In this document: positions 34,371-43,257 of the stretch, piece after piece
Layout: every line of letters begins with the position of its first letter
Position numbering within the stretch: the stretch's first letter is position 1
Virus record (IMG/VR): IMGVR_UViG_3300025286_000008
Location: 1 to 62,477 of that record
DNA length: 62,477 bases
DNA from: a virus
Strand: one strand, 5' to 3'
Notes under the pieces: generated by a model
Seen by the model: only the letters and a program-made list of their open reading frames with translations
Database searches by the model: none
What the model was told of the DNA's origin: nothing
Position numbers and translations under genes: made by a program

Positions 34371-35014
34371 TATTTCAATCCCACTGTTATCTCTTGCCTT
34401 ACTATATTATTTATTTCTTCATCAATGCTTTGCAAAGAACGAAGAACAAAATTGTCTCCTGCGGTTCCTGAGAACTCGGAAGGGACTGTCCAAGCGTTGC
34501 CTTGCCGTGAAACCATAATACCCAGTCCGGTTCTGCTTCCCCTCGTAGTCGTAGATGTAAAATCATAATCTCTTACAATGGCGTTAGTGCCTTCTAGTAA
34601 AAGCCATCGAAGCCAATCAAGTACCCCTGAACCTCTTCTAGAAGAATAGGAGAATGAAGCTTCTGGCAACGTTAGTACATCACTATAGTCTGAATCAATT
34701 ATGCCAATGGTCAGGTTTCCAAACTGACCGCCACTACTATTGTACGCAACTGCAATATTTTCAATCCACTCGTTAATCACCGCATCTATTGCTGACGGGT
34801 CTGGCAATCCAAACTCGGCTCTTAAAGTTCCAGCCAGCAAAGACTCATATTCTCTCGACTCTCTTATTGCTGCCCCAACTACAAGTCCTAGCCTCCTTGT
34901 TATATTGGTTACAACCGTACCAATACCTCTTTTAACTATCTGGCGTACTTCAGCTTGTACGTTCTTATTAAAAGAGGCGGAAAACCCAGGAAGTTCAATT
35001 GAAACTTCTGCCAT
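34370..35014 (-). CDS. Tail completion-like protein
   Basis: A 214-residue protein. I chose the ATG at 35014 (MAEVSIELPGF), which overlaps the previous stop by one base. The N-terminal helix region with alternating hydrophobic and basic residues (VRQIVKRGIGTVVTNITRRLG) and position between connector and tail genes fit a tail completion protein such as HK97 gp10. Near residue 179 it carries GNAWTVPSE, similar to Trp motifs in two other virion proteins of this phage. Confidence 0.45.
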   Translation of the reverse strand: MAEVSIELPGFSASFNKNVQAEVRQIVKRGIGTVVTNITRRLGLVVGAAIRESREYESLLAGTLRAEFGLPDPSAIDAVINEWIENIAVAYNSSGGQFGNLTIGIIDSDYSDVLTLPEASFSYSSRRGSGVLDWLRWLLLEGTNAIVRDYDFTSTTTRGSRTGLGIMVSRQGNAWTVPSEFSGTAGDNFVLRSLQSIDEEINNIVRQEITVGLK

Positions 35015-35541
35015 TAGGCCGACCTCTTCCACATACATACAATGAACTGATCCGCCGACAAACCACATGGCTGTGGTTCACTCATACGCTCATATCTATG
35101 AGTACCAAATCCAGCAATGTCTGTTGCCACTATTAATTCTTTAGCCCTTTTCAACTGTGGGGTACGATCTGCAAATGTTAAAGTTTGAATATCTCCGTCT
35201 GGAGTGTTGACCGTACCAACATTAAAAAATTCTTTTTGCTCCCAAATAACCATCAAGTTCATATCCTCAGTGGACTCAACGGGTTTCTTGCCCGCACCAT
35301 TACACATGGGACATATACTCCCAAAGGGAAATGGAATGTGGCCTCCGTCCTGAAAACGATTGGCCGACTTCCTCCCTATGGGATCATAAACGCAGTTAAC
35401 GCAATCGTCATATTTGGTAACGCCATAATACAGTGTGCATGGGATGGTGCAACCATCATCATACATCATAGCTGAGATAGCGTTCTCAAAGACGTTCTTT
35501 ATCTGCGGCGATATAATACCTGAGAATATATTATCGGGCAT
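35014..35541 (-). CDS. Zinc-finger head-tail connector protein
   Basis: A 175-residue protein with two C-x-x-C pairs: DCVNCVYD near residue 47 and ICPMCNGAGKK near residue 77, the second in the C-x-x-C-x-G-x-G form of DnaJ-type zinc modules. The last part has strands and ends CMWKRS. It lies in the connector region between head and tail genes. Zinc binding is likely; the role in the head-tail joint is from position. Confidence 0.5.
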   Translation of the reverse strand: MPDNIFSGIISPQIKNVFENAISAMMYDDGCTIPCTLYYGVTKYDDCVNCVYDPIGRKSANRFQDGGHIPFPFGSICPMCNGAGKKPVESTEDMNLMVIWEQKEFFNVGTVNTPDGDIQTLTFADRTPQLKRAKELIVATDIAGFGTHRYERMSEPQPCGLSADQFIVCMWKRSA

Positions 35542-35553
35542 TGGTAAACCTTA

Positions 35554-35763
35554 TTACGTCGTATAGTAATTGATATCATCAAAGCGACCGCTGATACTAT
35601 CGTTCAGTGCTCCCGAACCGATACCACCAGAACCAGCAACAGAATAGGTATCTATCTTGTAGTTGGCCGTACCCCAAGCACCAGCTAGCGGAGCTTGTAC
35701 ATTTACTGTCCCATGACGATTATCGTTTGAGCCTGGGCCTTTTGGTTGAAAAAAAACATCCAT
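35554..35763 (-). CDS. Small virion region protein
   Basis: A 69-residue protein with GGAG six bases before its ATG. It is Gly/Ser/Asn-rich in the second half (SVAGSGGIGSGALNDSISG). It has no recognised family. The good ribosome site and compact context support it as a real gene. Confidence 0.5.
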   Translation of the reverse strand: MDVFFQPKGPGSNDNRHGTVNVQAPLAGAWGTANYKIDTYSVAGSGGIGSGALNDSISGRFDDINYYTT

Positions 35764-35790
35764 TATATTATCTCCGATTTAAAAAACTGA

Positions 35791-36333
35791 TTAACGCCCA
35801 CGGTGTGGATTGTTGCCATCTATAAACCCGTTGCCGCCGTTATTACGACTGGGATCAAAGTCATTAGAGGCAAAGGGAGACATTACCGCACGGATAATGC
35901 GTGACCCCTCATAACTAAAGTTGTATTCTTGCTTCAAGTCTTCATAAGATTTACACGGTCCAGCAGTTAATAATTCTTTTAAGAACTCCCCATACTTATT
36001 TGTCTCAATCACAGCAGGACCACATCGGGCCTTAACACCCTGCATCAATGCGGTAGTACGGAAGTTGCCTTCGTCTGCTAAACATGCCGCACGTAAAACC
36101 ATAAAGTTAATAAATTCCACTCCGTCGGTCTGGCTAATAGGGTCGGGGGAAATAGTGTTTAGTTCTACATCAACAGTATAAGTAGTGTCAAAGTTCAAAT
36201 CAATGGGCAAGAAATATGCTGCGGTAATCAAAAGGTCTTGCAGCCTTCTGGTCGTGTAAGTCGGAGTAGCACACCCTGCATCATTTAGCATGGTGCGTAA
36301 CATCGTTAAACTGGTTTGTTGCCAAGTTGCCAT
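35791..36333 (-). CDS. Head-tail adaptor-like protein
   Basis: A 180-residue, mostly helical protein. The start MATWQQTSLTMLRTMLNDAG, followed by TTRRLQDLLITAAYFLPIDL, resembles head-completion adaptors of the gp6/gp15 type, which are small helical bundles just below the portal. The location in the connector gene run agrees. The C-terminus is Asn/Gly-rich and probably disordered. Confidence 0.5.
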   Translation of the reverse strand: MATWQQTSLTMLRTMLNDAGCATPTYTTRRLQDLLITAAYFLPIDLNFDTTYTVDVELNTISPDPISQTDGVEFINFMVLRAACLADEGNFRTTALMQGVKARCGPAVIETNKYGEFLKELLTAGPCKSYEDLKQEYNFSYEGSRIIRAVMSPFASNDFDPSRNNGGNGFIDGNNPHRGR

Positions 36334-36336
36334 AAT

Positions 36337-36663
36337 TTACCTATCCGATACAAAGAGTAAACCGTCGCCTTCTAAAATTTGACCATCGGTGGTAGTGACT
36401 TGCACTTCCATGCGATACTTATTTCCAGTAGTACCACCCTCTATCCAGAAGGTTGCCTTACTATTAGTCTTAGTCCCATCTTCTAAGCCGGTCATAGTAA
36501 TAGTCAGGTCGGAAGTTGACCCGTCTATTTTTTCTGATGTAATAGAATCTAAAACGCTAATTTCTTCTGTAGCACTAACCGTCAAGAGGTTGGCAAACTC
36601 CATGCCAAACTTTCTCTTCTCTGCCGGTTGCTTACACAGTTCTTCATTTGCTGTAACAGCCAT
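36337..36663 (-). CDS. Small Ig-like/strand-rich protein
   Basis: A 108-residue protein made mainly of strands, with a T-[IV]-T-M-T-G-L pattern and WIEGGTTGNKYRMEVQVTTTDG near the end. Proteins with a 'W-x-x-G-x-x-G-x-x-Y-x-[VI]-x-x-x-[VI]-x-T-x-D-G-x' segment are common in phage connector regions and have an Ig-like fold. The function is unknown. It lies three bases before the adaptor gene. Confidence 0.5.
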   Translation of the reverse strand: MAVTANEELCKQPAEKRKFGMEFANLLTVSATEEISVLDSITSEKIDGSTSDLTITMTGLEDGTKTNSKATFWIEGGTTGNKYRMEVQVTTTDGQILEGDGLLFVSDR

Positions 36664-36683
36664 ATTTATTCCCTACTCTAGTA

Positions 36684-37358
36684 TTATTTTCTAGCGAATA
36701 TGTAATCGCCTCGCCAGTGCTTCTTGCCTACCGGCCTACCTAGTCCGCAAGCCTCTTTTTCCTCAAAGCCCATTTCGTCAAGAAGTTCTCTACACTTCTC
36801 CATATAGCCAGTGGGATTTTTAGGATCATCACACAACTCTATGTTCATGCACGACACACGCTTCATAAACTCAGTAGCCCCTAGTAACATATCGTACTCT
36901 GCAAACTCTATATCTGCCCAAAGCACAACATTATCTATCTCTGGATGATCTTCCAAAAATGAATCCAAAGTTATTGCATCTACTTCATAACCAGCCGTTG
37001 GATCATGCGGGCAATCATGCCAGCAGTCTCTCAAAAACATATGATTGATTTCACTAGCCACCGTAGTTAATTCTAACTTACAGTTTTTGGAATAAATCGC
37101 CTGGGGATAAAGCTCGCCAGGAAATCCATTCTGCCTCTGAAAATTAAACGCAACAGTAGAAGGTTCAAATCCAATAATTTTTACATCAGGAAATTCTTTA
37201 TGGAAATGTTGACCTTCTCCACCATTCGCAGGGCCAAGAACAAAAAAATACTCCGTAGTCTTAGGAACATATTTAAATATTCTTTCCGCTTGCTTAGGCA
37301 TGTACCAGCCAAATTTACCACCAGCCATTAGCATTCTTTCTTTTCTTTTACTAACCAT
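36684..37358 (-). CDS. FkbM-like SAM methyltransferase
   Basis: A 224-residue class I methyltransferase of FkbM type. FFVLGPANGGEGQHFHKEFP (about residues 38-57) fills the motif I role, IIGFEPS matches the conserved acidic strand end, and AITLDSFLEDHPEIDNVVLW then ADIEFAEYDMLLGA is the family's pattern of L-D-x-[FL] followed by D-x-E-x-x-E. FkbM enzymes methylate hydroxyls, often on sugars. It is set among fibre and connector genes, so a virion glycan or fibre target is possible. The start may be at 37358 or an ATG eight codons later. Confidence 0.75.
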   Translation of the reverse strand: MVSKRKERMLMAGGKFGWYMPKQAERIFKYVPKTTEYFFVLGPANGGEGQHFHKEFPDVKIIGFEPSTVAFNFQRQNGFPGELYPQAIYSKNCKLELTTVASEINHMFLRDCWHDCPHDPTAGYEVDAITLDSFLEDHPEIDNVVLWADIEFAEYDMLLGATEFMKRVSCMNIELCDDPKNPTGYMEKCRELLDEMGFEEKEACGLGRPVGKKHWRGDYIFARK

Positions 37359-37361
37359 TGT

Positions 37362-38051
37362 TTAACGCTCAGGCAAAGTCCAAGCGTTACCTCTTGACTC
37401 TAACGTCCAACCATCACTACCCCTCGCCTCTACTAGCCACGATACTTCCCTTCGGTCCATAACCCAAAGGACTTCATCGCACTCCATCACCCACAACACT
37501 CCGCGACCGTCAAGCTCCCAAACTTCTTCAAGCCTGATAATCTCAATCGGAATATTTTTACTTCCGAAGGTTCCACCAGCCCCGCCGTGACTTTCAATCG
37601 GAATATCTTTCCGAAGGGCCGCCAAAGCAAGCAAAGCTTCAACGGAAATATTCTTATTTAAACTACCTAAAATAAGTGAGTGGTCAACAGGCAGATTATT
37701 GTTTACTGAGGCATCTCTTAAATGCTCAACATTAATATCATCCTGGCCTCTTAACCCCTCTAGTATTTCAATAGCCGTTTGTTCTGTAAAGCCGTCCAAC
37801 TGAAGATACTGATCAATAGGAATGTTGTTCCCTATGCTCGCTACCTTCAAATGCTCCATTCCGATATTTCTTTGAAGATTTAACGTAGCTAAATTTTCAA
37901 CCGGAATATTATGTACAATACTTAAAAAGGTTAGTCCTGCATCCGTGTAGTACCAACCGTAAGTCGAAACTGGCGTTAAATTATCAGTTAAAGTTGGATC
38001 GGTAAACCAACCATGAGTCGAAACTGAGGTTAGGTCTGTACCGATTGCCAT
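37362..38051 (-). CDS. Virion protein with 14-residue IPIE repeats
   Basis: A 229-residue protein. The N-terminal 45 residues contain a two-fold repeat (SVSTHGWFTD, PVSTYGWYYTD). Residues about 47-175 are about nine imperfect 14-residue repeats of the form N-[IL]-x-[IV]-E-x-L-x-x-L, for example NIPVENLATLNLQR. The C-terminal 55 residues are repeats of about ten residues centred on W-x-[LV]-[EMP]-x-R (VLWVMECDE, VLWVMDRRE, AWTLPER). The same repeat and a similar Trp-rich end are found in the much longer protein at 45722-48529. Likely a fibre or appendage component; I know of no assigned family. Confidence 0.7.
   Translation of the reverse strand: MAIGTDLTSVSTHGWFTDPTLTDNLTPVSTYGWYYTDAGLTFLSIVHNIPVENLATLNLQRNIGMEHLKVASIGNNIPIDQYLQLDGFTEQTAIEILEGLRGQDDINVEHLRDASVNNNLPVDHSLILGSLNKNISVEALLALAALRKDIPIESHGGAGGTFGSKNIPIEIIRLEEVWELDGRGVLWVMECDEVLWVMDRREVSWLVEARGSDGWTLESRGNAWTLPER
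37520..37913 (-). repeat. Shorter coding array of the same 14-residue repeat
   Basis: About nine units inside the 229-residue protein, such as NIPVENLATLNLQR, NIGMEHLKVASIGN and NISVEALLALAALRK. They match the consensus of the long array at 45850-47310, so the two genes share a module. Confidence 0.65.
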
Positions 38052-38725
38052 TACGATCTATTTCTCTCATTGCCAGCTTTGGTTAAAGTATAAAGTATGT
38101 CTGTGTTGTTTTGTTCGTAGAAGTCAAATACACCCGTTGCAGATTCAACAATTCTACCGTTTGCCATCGCCAGTAGTATCTCCATGATTCCACTAAAGGC
38201 AACTCCGTCGTAAGTTGTACTGTTTAGCTGATTAACCACACCTGTAGGTAAAGTAGTCTGAAGCGTAACTGTTTGATTGTCAATGTCTCCGGTGGTCGCA
38301 ATGCCCGCAGTAATTAAGTCGTTAATGTTAACTGATACTTTATCCACTAGGTTAGAAAATTTCGACTGAGCTAATTTAGTTCCTTCTCTAGTAGAGAATG
38401 GTGTGGCAAAATCGTCGGAAAAAATATTTCCGTCAAACACCACATTGTCTGAAATTTCTATCTGCCAACTATTAATTGTAAAAAACGTAGAACCCAGGAA
38501 GTCTCCACCTTGCGTTGGATCACCACCCACTGTCCTCATGCATGCATCAAACTTTAAATGATCTCTTTCCTTTACCCACTCTTTCCAATCTGAGTAAACA
38601 TTCTGTTCAATATCAATGCCAGACTCTCCAGCATTAACGATAACTAGCTTATTAATGCCATCAAATGTAACCTTGTGGAATAAAACCCATAGGTCTTGAT
38701 TCATAGGCCAGCTATGATGAAACAT
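38051..38725 (-). CDS. Fibre/baseplate-associated virion protein
   Basis: A 224-residue protein resembling a family frequent near phage fibre genes: an N-terminal strand pair (KVTFDGINKLVIVNAGE), then IDIEQNVYSDWKEWVKERD, then RTVGGDPTQGGDFLGSTFFTINSW. It ends in a helix pair. The conserved Y-S-x-W-K-E-W and V-G-G-D-P motifs are what I recognise. Its exact place in the virion is unknown. An alternative start lies seven codons later. Confidence 0.6.
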   Translation of the reverse strand: MFHHSWPMNQDLWVLFHKVTFDGINKLVIVNAGESGIDIEQNVYSDWKEWVKERDHLKFDACMRTVGGDPTQGGDFLGSTFFTINSWQIEISDNVVFDGNIFSDDFATPFSTREGTKLAQSKFSNLVDKVSVNINDLITAGIATTGDIDNQTVTLQTTLPTGVVNQLNSTTYDGVAFSGIMEILLAMANGRIVESATGVFDFYEQNNTDILYTLTKAGNERNRS

Positions 38726-38726
38726 T

Positions 38727-40364
38727 CTAAACCCACATCTCTTTCCAGGTGGCAGTCATTACTAACTGACCCGTATGGGAAGCATCCACGGACTCTGCTG
38801 TAATAGAAATCGGTGCTTGTGTAACACCGTCTGCTAAAAGCACCACTCCGATAGTGTCTTGAAAAATTTCCTTATCTTGAACAAAGCTATGCTTCAAGGT
38901 TTCTGTATTGCCTGCTAAATCAGACCATCTCAGCAGCCCAAAATTACTACCGACCGTAATTCCGCTAGCGGCTTCGTCCCATTCAGACGATGATCTATCA
39001 GCAACGCTTGTAAAAGATGCACCATCAAGCACTCCAGCGTATCTAACTCTTAGAATTACTGGGCCTGTACCAACATTAGCCGCCGATATCTCGGAGAGTA
39101 CAGTAGTCGTTCTATTGGTGAGGCCAAGGACACCCGTAGCTGCCTGAAAAGACATAATGGGTATTTCGCCAGAAGCTTGCGTCACGGTTTTAACCTGTGA
39201 GCTTTGAACGCTCTGAGTAACAGCCTGTCGCTTAGGCGTTCCAATGTGTTGTATAATAGCTCCGTTGCTAATCAACTCGCTAGAAGATGCCGCAGTGCTA
39301 GTATTTTCACATTCAAAGCGTAGTGGCAGTGTGGCCTTTTGGGTTGCTACAGCGGAAAGAGTGTTAGAATTTTCAAAACAGTGTGCCAGGGTACGCAGAC
39401 CATCTTCTTCGTGAACTCCAAACCTGACAACGCCAGCACCCAAATCTGCATAATCAATAAAGTACATATTGTTCTTTGTAAGGTCTAAGTTCATTCGCTC
39501 GGAGCCGTCGAGATCATCGTGACTCCACGAGCCCTGTACCACCCTAGTATCTAGACCTCCAGAACCAGCCGCACTACTTCTCTGCACAACATACAGAGTA
39601 GTATCGTCTAGCTCCCAAAACCATCCGTCGTTTGCATCAAATACTCCCCATCGTCGTCTTACATTTGATTTACCCGCATCTCCTACTCTAACGCCAAGAG
39701 TAGCACGATTCATAGTTCCTGGCTGTTGAGGATGATAATAATGAGAGGTTCTACGTATAAACGAACCAGCATCGGTAGCTGATGTGTCAAGTGTAACCGA
39801 CCTTGAGTCGCTACCGTAAGATACTACGCCGCTAACGCCGCTTTCAGTCCAAAACTCCCCTGCGGTTTCATCGTATGGGTAGACATATTGGCGTATAGAA
39901 TGTACTTCTTCTGAAACCTGACCACCAAAAGAACTGATCGCTGGTGGGCCATCAGGGAATTCTACCGTGCCAGCACCATCAGAGTTGATACACCAGCTTC
40001 TACTAGGATAGTCTCTATCAACGACAGTGTGTTTTTGATAATACAGAGACTCTGTGGTCGTGCCCGCCTTGAAAACACCAAAAGTAACAGCACTTACATT
40101 TAGATTTTCACTTACTTGAAATGTACCGACTAGACTTTCTAGCTCTAGAAATAATTGACCTTCGCCAGCAGCAAAGCCTTCAGTGAATTTACCAACCACT
40201 AATGCGGTAGCAGAGCTTGTACCCCCCACTACTGTTTGCCCAGGCTCAAAAAGATTGGGGGCTGTTTCGCCCGTAAACTCTATAATAAGCCGAGAAGCAG
40301 AACCAGATTTCTTACCTGTACTGTCGGGTGGTAGTTGAACGTATCCGCGTTCTAAATTAGACAT
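38727..40364 (-). CDS. Fibre-like structural protein
   Basis: A 545-residue, strand-rich protein with repeated Gly, Ser and Thr. A VRRRWGVFDANDGWFWEL segment near residue 241 is like the core of lectin-like or fibre-knob domains in phage structural proteins. No catalytic motif seen. It lies between a terminator and the fibre-associated 224-residue gene. The role as fibre or decoration protein is inferred. Confidence 0.55.
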   Translation of the reverse strand: MSNLERGYVQLPPDSTGKKSGSASRLIIEFTGETAPNLFEPGQTVVGGTSSATALVVGKFTEGFAAGEGQLFLELESLVGTFQVSENLNVSAVTFGVFKAGTTTESLYYQKHTVVDRDYPSRSWCINSDGAGTVEFPDGPPAISSFGGQVSEEVHSIRQYVYPYDETAGEFWTESGVSGVVSYGSDSRSVTLDTSATDAGSFIRRTSHYYHPQQPGTMNRATLGVRVGDAGKSNVRRRWGVFDANDGWFWELDDTTLYVVQRSSAAGSGGLDTRVVQGSWSHDDLDGSERMNLDLTKNNMYFIDYADLGAGVVRFGVHEEDGLRTLAHCFENSNTLSAVATQKATLPLRFECENTSTAASSSELISNGAIIQHIGTPKRQAVTQSVQSSQVKTVTQASGEIPIMSFQAATGVLGLTNRTTTVLSEISAANVGTGPVILRVRYAGVLDGASFTSVADRSSSEWDEAASGITVGSNFGLLRWSDLAGNTETLKHSFVQDKEIFQDTIGVVLLADGVTQAPISITAESVDASHTGQLVMTATWKEMWV

Positions 40365-40387
40365 ATTCTCTTCCTTCTGTTGCGTTA

Positions 40388-40429
40388 AAACCCCGCCCCC
40401 ACCAAAGTAGGTAGATGAAGGCGGGGTTT
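40388..40429 (-). terminator. Hairpin terminator after 847-residue fibre gene
   Basis: A perfect 10-bp stem (minus strand AAACCCCGCC 40429-40420, GGCGGGGTTT 40397-40388) with a 22-base loop lies 23 bases after the fibre-like gene's stop. A four-T run ends the stem. Because the arms are symmetrical in A and T, it could act on both strands. Confidence 0.6.
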
Positions 40430-40451
40430 AGATTGTCAGTCAAGTTACGGT

Positions 40452-42995
40452 TTAGGGATTACTATAGTTCCTTTCCAGAGCACTCGTCAGTGAGAACACA
40501 TTAGTAGATGTTCTGGTAATAGTACCCGCAGTTAATACATACTGAGCAGTATTCAGTCCAATAGCCACAATGGTTACGGGAGCATCAGTAGCAGCCGAGG
40601 CAGTTCCTCGTTGAGTATTACCGTCATAATCAAATTCATAAGTAACGGGAGAAGCCGACGGATTTAATGTAGTCATATCGACATCTGAAGTATCTTGCAC
40701 AATAATCGCATCGTCCGTACCGAAGTCTCGGTTAGTATCATCTCCAGAGTCATCATTAGTAAAGAACACTACAATCTTTACATCGGCATCATCAATCAGG
40801 TTTGAATTGATGGATATAGAGATCGAGGAGATAAACGCAAAGTTTCGGCCAATACCGAGAACGTCGTTGAGCGTAATATTATTCTTCTCGCTCGCATTCA
40901 ACTCATCAATATACATATTGAAAGTCGTCGCATTCGGAGAAGCAAAGCTCATTAACAGGTCCGTAACGTCGCCACGGAATACACCGCTTGCGAAGTCGAT
41001 ATCGGCAATTCCACGGAAGTCGCTGTCATCGAGATTTGTTGCAAAGCCTCGACGTAGCTGCTTCTGAACCCACTGGAAGGTTTGTGCCAGTGTTCCATCA
41101 TTTCCGAACATTCTCCAGTTCCAGTTATAGCTGATACCTTGCAAGGCTCTAACGAATCCGTTTTCACCACTCATAGTGGCAGTCGTATCCGCAGCATTGG
41201 TGGTAATGGTATTAGCCAACACCACTCGTACCGTATCATCAGGCGTGGTAGTGGTTGTAAATCCAGAGATAACGTAGGAAGCATCATTTGCAGAGTCTTC
41301 CGCATTGGCCACGTACAGGATTCCGCCAGTTACGTAGTTATCAGTGTAGAAGCTGCCGCCATCACGACGCTGAATCTGGTCAGGAGCACCCTGAGTAAAC
41401 ACTAGGCCAGAAGTCGCATCTGCACCAACATTGGTTGCAACCTCTCGCTTATACTGAGCATGCATACCTGGACGGTAAACTTCAAAGTTAACCGAGCCAG
41501 AAGGAGCCGCATCTGCGGGCCAAGGCTGATCGGTCGTATTAACCGTAATACCAGTTTCATTCAGCAGTGCCGTAACGTCGTACACTCCAACAAAGTCGTT
41601 AAGAGTATCAGTACCAGTAGCCAAGAGGCCAAGCTTATCGCCAACCGCAACGCCAGAGGTGCTAAACAGGGCCGTCGCACTCAACAGATTACCGGAGGTT
41701 GACCATGCCAAGCCGCCGAAGTTCTGAATCGTTCCGTCGGACAGTTCGTTATGACGACGACGCGACTCAACACCGAAGGTGATACTAACGCCAGTTTCGA
41801 CATTAATATTCGGCTCTTGAAGTAGGGTCAGGGAGTTGGCATTTACATCAACAATCTCAAAGTGATCATTGTTAACACCACTATGCAGACCGCTCAGAAT
41901 GATAACGTCTTTTACTTCGGCAATGCCTGTCATGGCAATAGAAGCAGAGGTGAAGACGAAAGTATTTTCCTGGGCCGTTCCAGTAGATGCCGCCGCAATC
42001 ACGCCGTCTGTTCCGGTCGCATTGCTAAGCTGCGTTACATTTTGGTAAATCGCCGTTCCACCAGCCAACTGTCCGTCGGTAGCAGTAATAGCGGGATCGT
42101 CAATATGGGATACGGGGAATCTATTTACGATAGTTTCCAGGCTTGTAACACCAATATCGGAAATCTCGGATTCGGCGTAGGACTTGGTCTTTTTGCGAGC
42201 AAAAATCTTCAAGAAGGCACGGAAGTCTTCCGAAGCACCTACGTCACGAGTTTTAATAGCTTGGTTTACCGGACCAGTCAAAACAAAGTTCTGAGGGTCA
42301 GTGGCCGTACCAGAAGTCGAGTCTACCTGTTGGTAGTATACCTGTGTGTCTGCGTCCAAGCTACCCAGAGTAATAATACCTGCGTACTCTGTGATGGTAG
42401 CACCAGCACTATCCAGTGCGGCCCATCCACCAGTACGAATCAGGTTTCGTGTGTCATCATCACGCCAATCCCAGTCATTATGGCTCGCACCACCGATTTC
42501 AAACTGCTCTCGCGTAATAGACTCTAGCGGGAATACAAATTGAATCAGGTCTACGTGGCCAGCCCCTTGGGTTTTCCACTCTTCTTTAAGGAAAGAGTAT
42601 ACGGCCTGAAGGGTTGCTCCATCAACTACCGTTCCACCAACCGCAGCACTTACTGCATAGCCAACAGTACCTTCACCACTATTAAAAGCACTAGAAACCA
42701 GCAAGCCAGTCTCTGCAACTACTCCAGTGATGGTGTGATGGTTAATATCTTCGCCATTAACAATAGTTAGAATGTCGCCCGATGCAACACCTGAAGTAGC
42801 GAACAGGGCAGAGGTGTCTTGGAACTGTACGGGATATGCGAACAATCCCTGAGTTACCCCATTCTGCTCCCCGATTATCTCAAGAGATACTTTGGGAGAA
42901 GTGGAGTTAATGGGCTTAATACCGATAGTTTCATTGACATAATCAACCAATACTTGCAGTCGATCAAGATTGTCAGGGTCTGTAATAATTGCCAT
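40452..42995 (-). CDS. Large fibre-like structural protein
   Basis: An 847-residue protein with a GGAGAATA site upstream. Its composition (Ser, Thr, Asp, Gly, few Cys or Lys) and repeated DTSALFATSGVASGD / SATALFSTSGVAVGD segments (residues about 60 and 438) point to tandem strand-rich domains of a fibre or adaptor. It ends in LERNYSNP, and the next structural protein upstream ends in FDRNYDNP, so the two share a C-terminal tag. Probably virion surface. Confidence 0.6.
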   Translation of the reverse strand: MAIITDPDNLDRLQVLVDYVNETIGIKPINSTSPKVSLEIIGEQNGVTQGLFAYPVQFQDTSALFATSGVASGDILTIVNGEDINHHTITGVVAETGLLVSSAFNSGEGTVGYAVSAAVGGTVVDGATLQAVYSFLKEEWKTQGAGHVDLIQFVFPLESITREQFEIGGASHNDWDWRDDDTRNLIRTGGWAALDSAGATITEYAGIITLGSLDADTQVYYQQVDSTSGTATDPQNFVLTGPVNQAIKTRDVGASEDFRAFLKIFARKKTKSYAESEISDIGVTSLETIVNRFPVSHIDDPAITATDGQLAGGTAIYQNVTQLSNATGTDGVIAAASTGTAQENTFVFTSASIAMTGIAEVKDVIILSGLHSGVNNDHFEIVDVNANSLTLLQEPNINVETGVSITFGVESRRRHNELSDGTIQNFGGLAWSTSGNLLSATALFSTSGVAVGDKLGLLATGTDTLNDFVGVYDVTALLNETGITVNTTDQPWPADAAPSGSVNFEVYRPGMHAQYKREVATNVGADATSGLVFTQGAPDQIQRRDGGSFYTDNYVTGGILYVANAEDSANDASYVISGFTTTTTPDDTVRVVLANTITTNAADTTATMSGENGFVRALQGISYNWNWRMFGNDGTLAQTFQWVQKQLRRGFATNLDDSDFRGIADIDFASGVFRGDVTDLLMSFASPNATTFNMYIDELNASEKNNITLNDVLGIGRNFAFISSISISINSNLIDDADVKIVVFFTNDDSGDDTNRDFGTDDAIIVQDTSDVDMTTLNPSASPVTYEFDYDGNTQRGTASAATDAPVTIVAIGLNTAQYVLTAGTITRTSTNVFSLTSALERNYSNP

Positions 42996-42999
42996 CTAT

Positions 43000-43251
43000 T
43001 TATTCTCCGATTATTTTTCTGTGGGACACTCCCAATTCTTCTCGACGAGCTTCCATCTTCCGCTCATATCTAATGCAAACACCACAAGCTGAGCAAAAGA
43101 TATCTCCCCTCGTAGTATCTATAAAGCATTTGTCCATAAAAGACACCGGACGGCCACATTTATCGTCTGAGCAGTCTTGAGTGTCTGGGTGGGGGCTAAA
43201 GGTTTCGATTAGCCCATATTCTACGTTATGTTTACTCACTGTTAAATACAC
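43000..43251 (-). CDS. Small cysteine-rich (zinc-binding?) protein
   Basis: An 83-residue protein (79 if the GTG at 43239 is used). Seven cysteines are arranged as DCSDDKC, DKCFID and FCSACGVC, which suggests a treble-clef or rubredoxin-like site binding one or two zinc ions. The C-terminus is basic and helical. Both possible starts are GTG, and the AAGG at 43253-43256 would serve the downstream one. It lies between two fibre-like genes; function unknown. Confidence 0.5.
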   Translation of the reverse strand: MYLTVSKHNVEYGLIETFSPHPDTQDCSDDKCGRPVSFMDKCFIDTTRGDIFCSACGVCIRYERKMEARREELGVSHRKIIGE

Positions 43252-43252
43252 C
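43240..43252 (-). repeat. 13-base element shared with 33389-33401
   Basis: The second copy of GGTGTATTTAACA, overlapping the 5' end of the small cysteine-rich gene. The flanks differ from the first copy beyond a few bases (AGTGA here, CTGAC there). Confidence 0.25.
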
Positions 43253-43257
43253 TTTTC

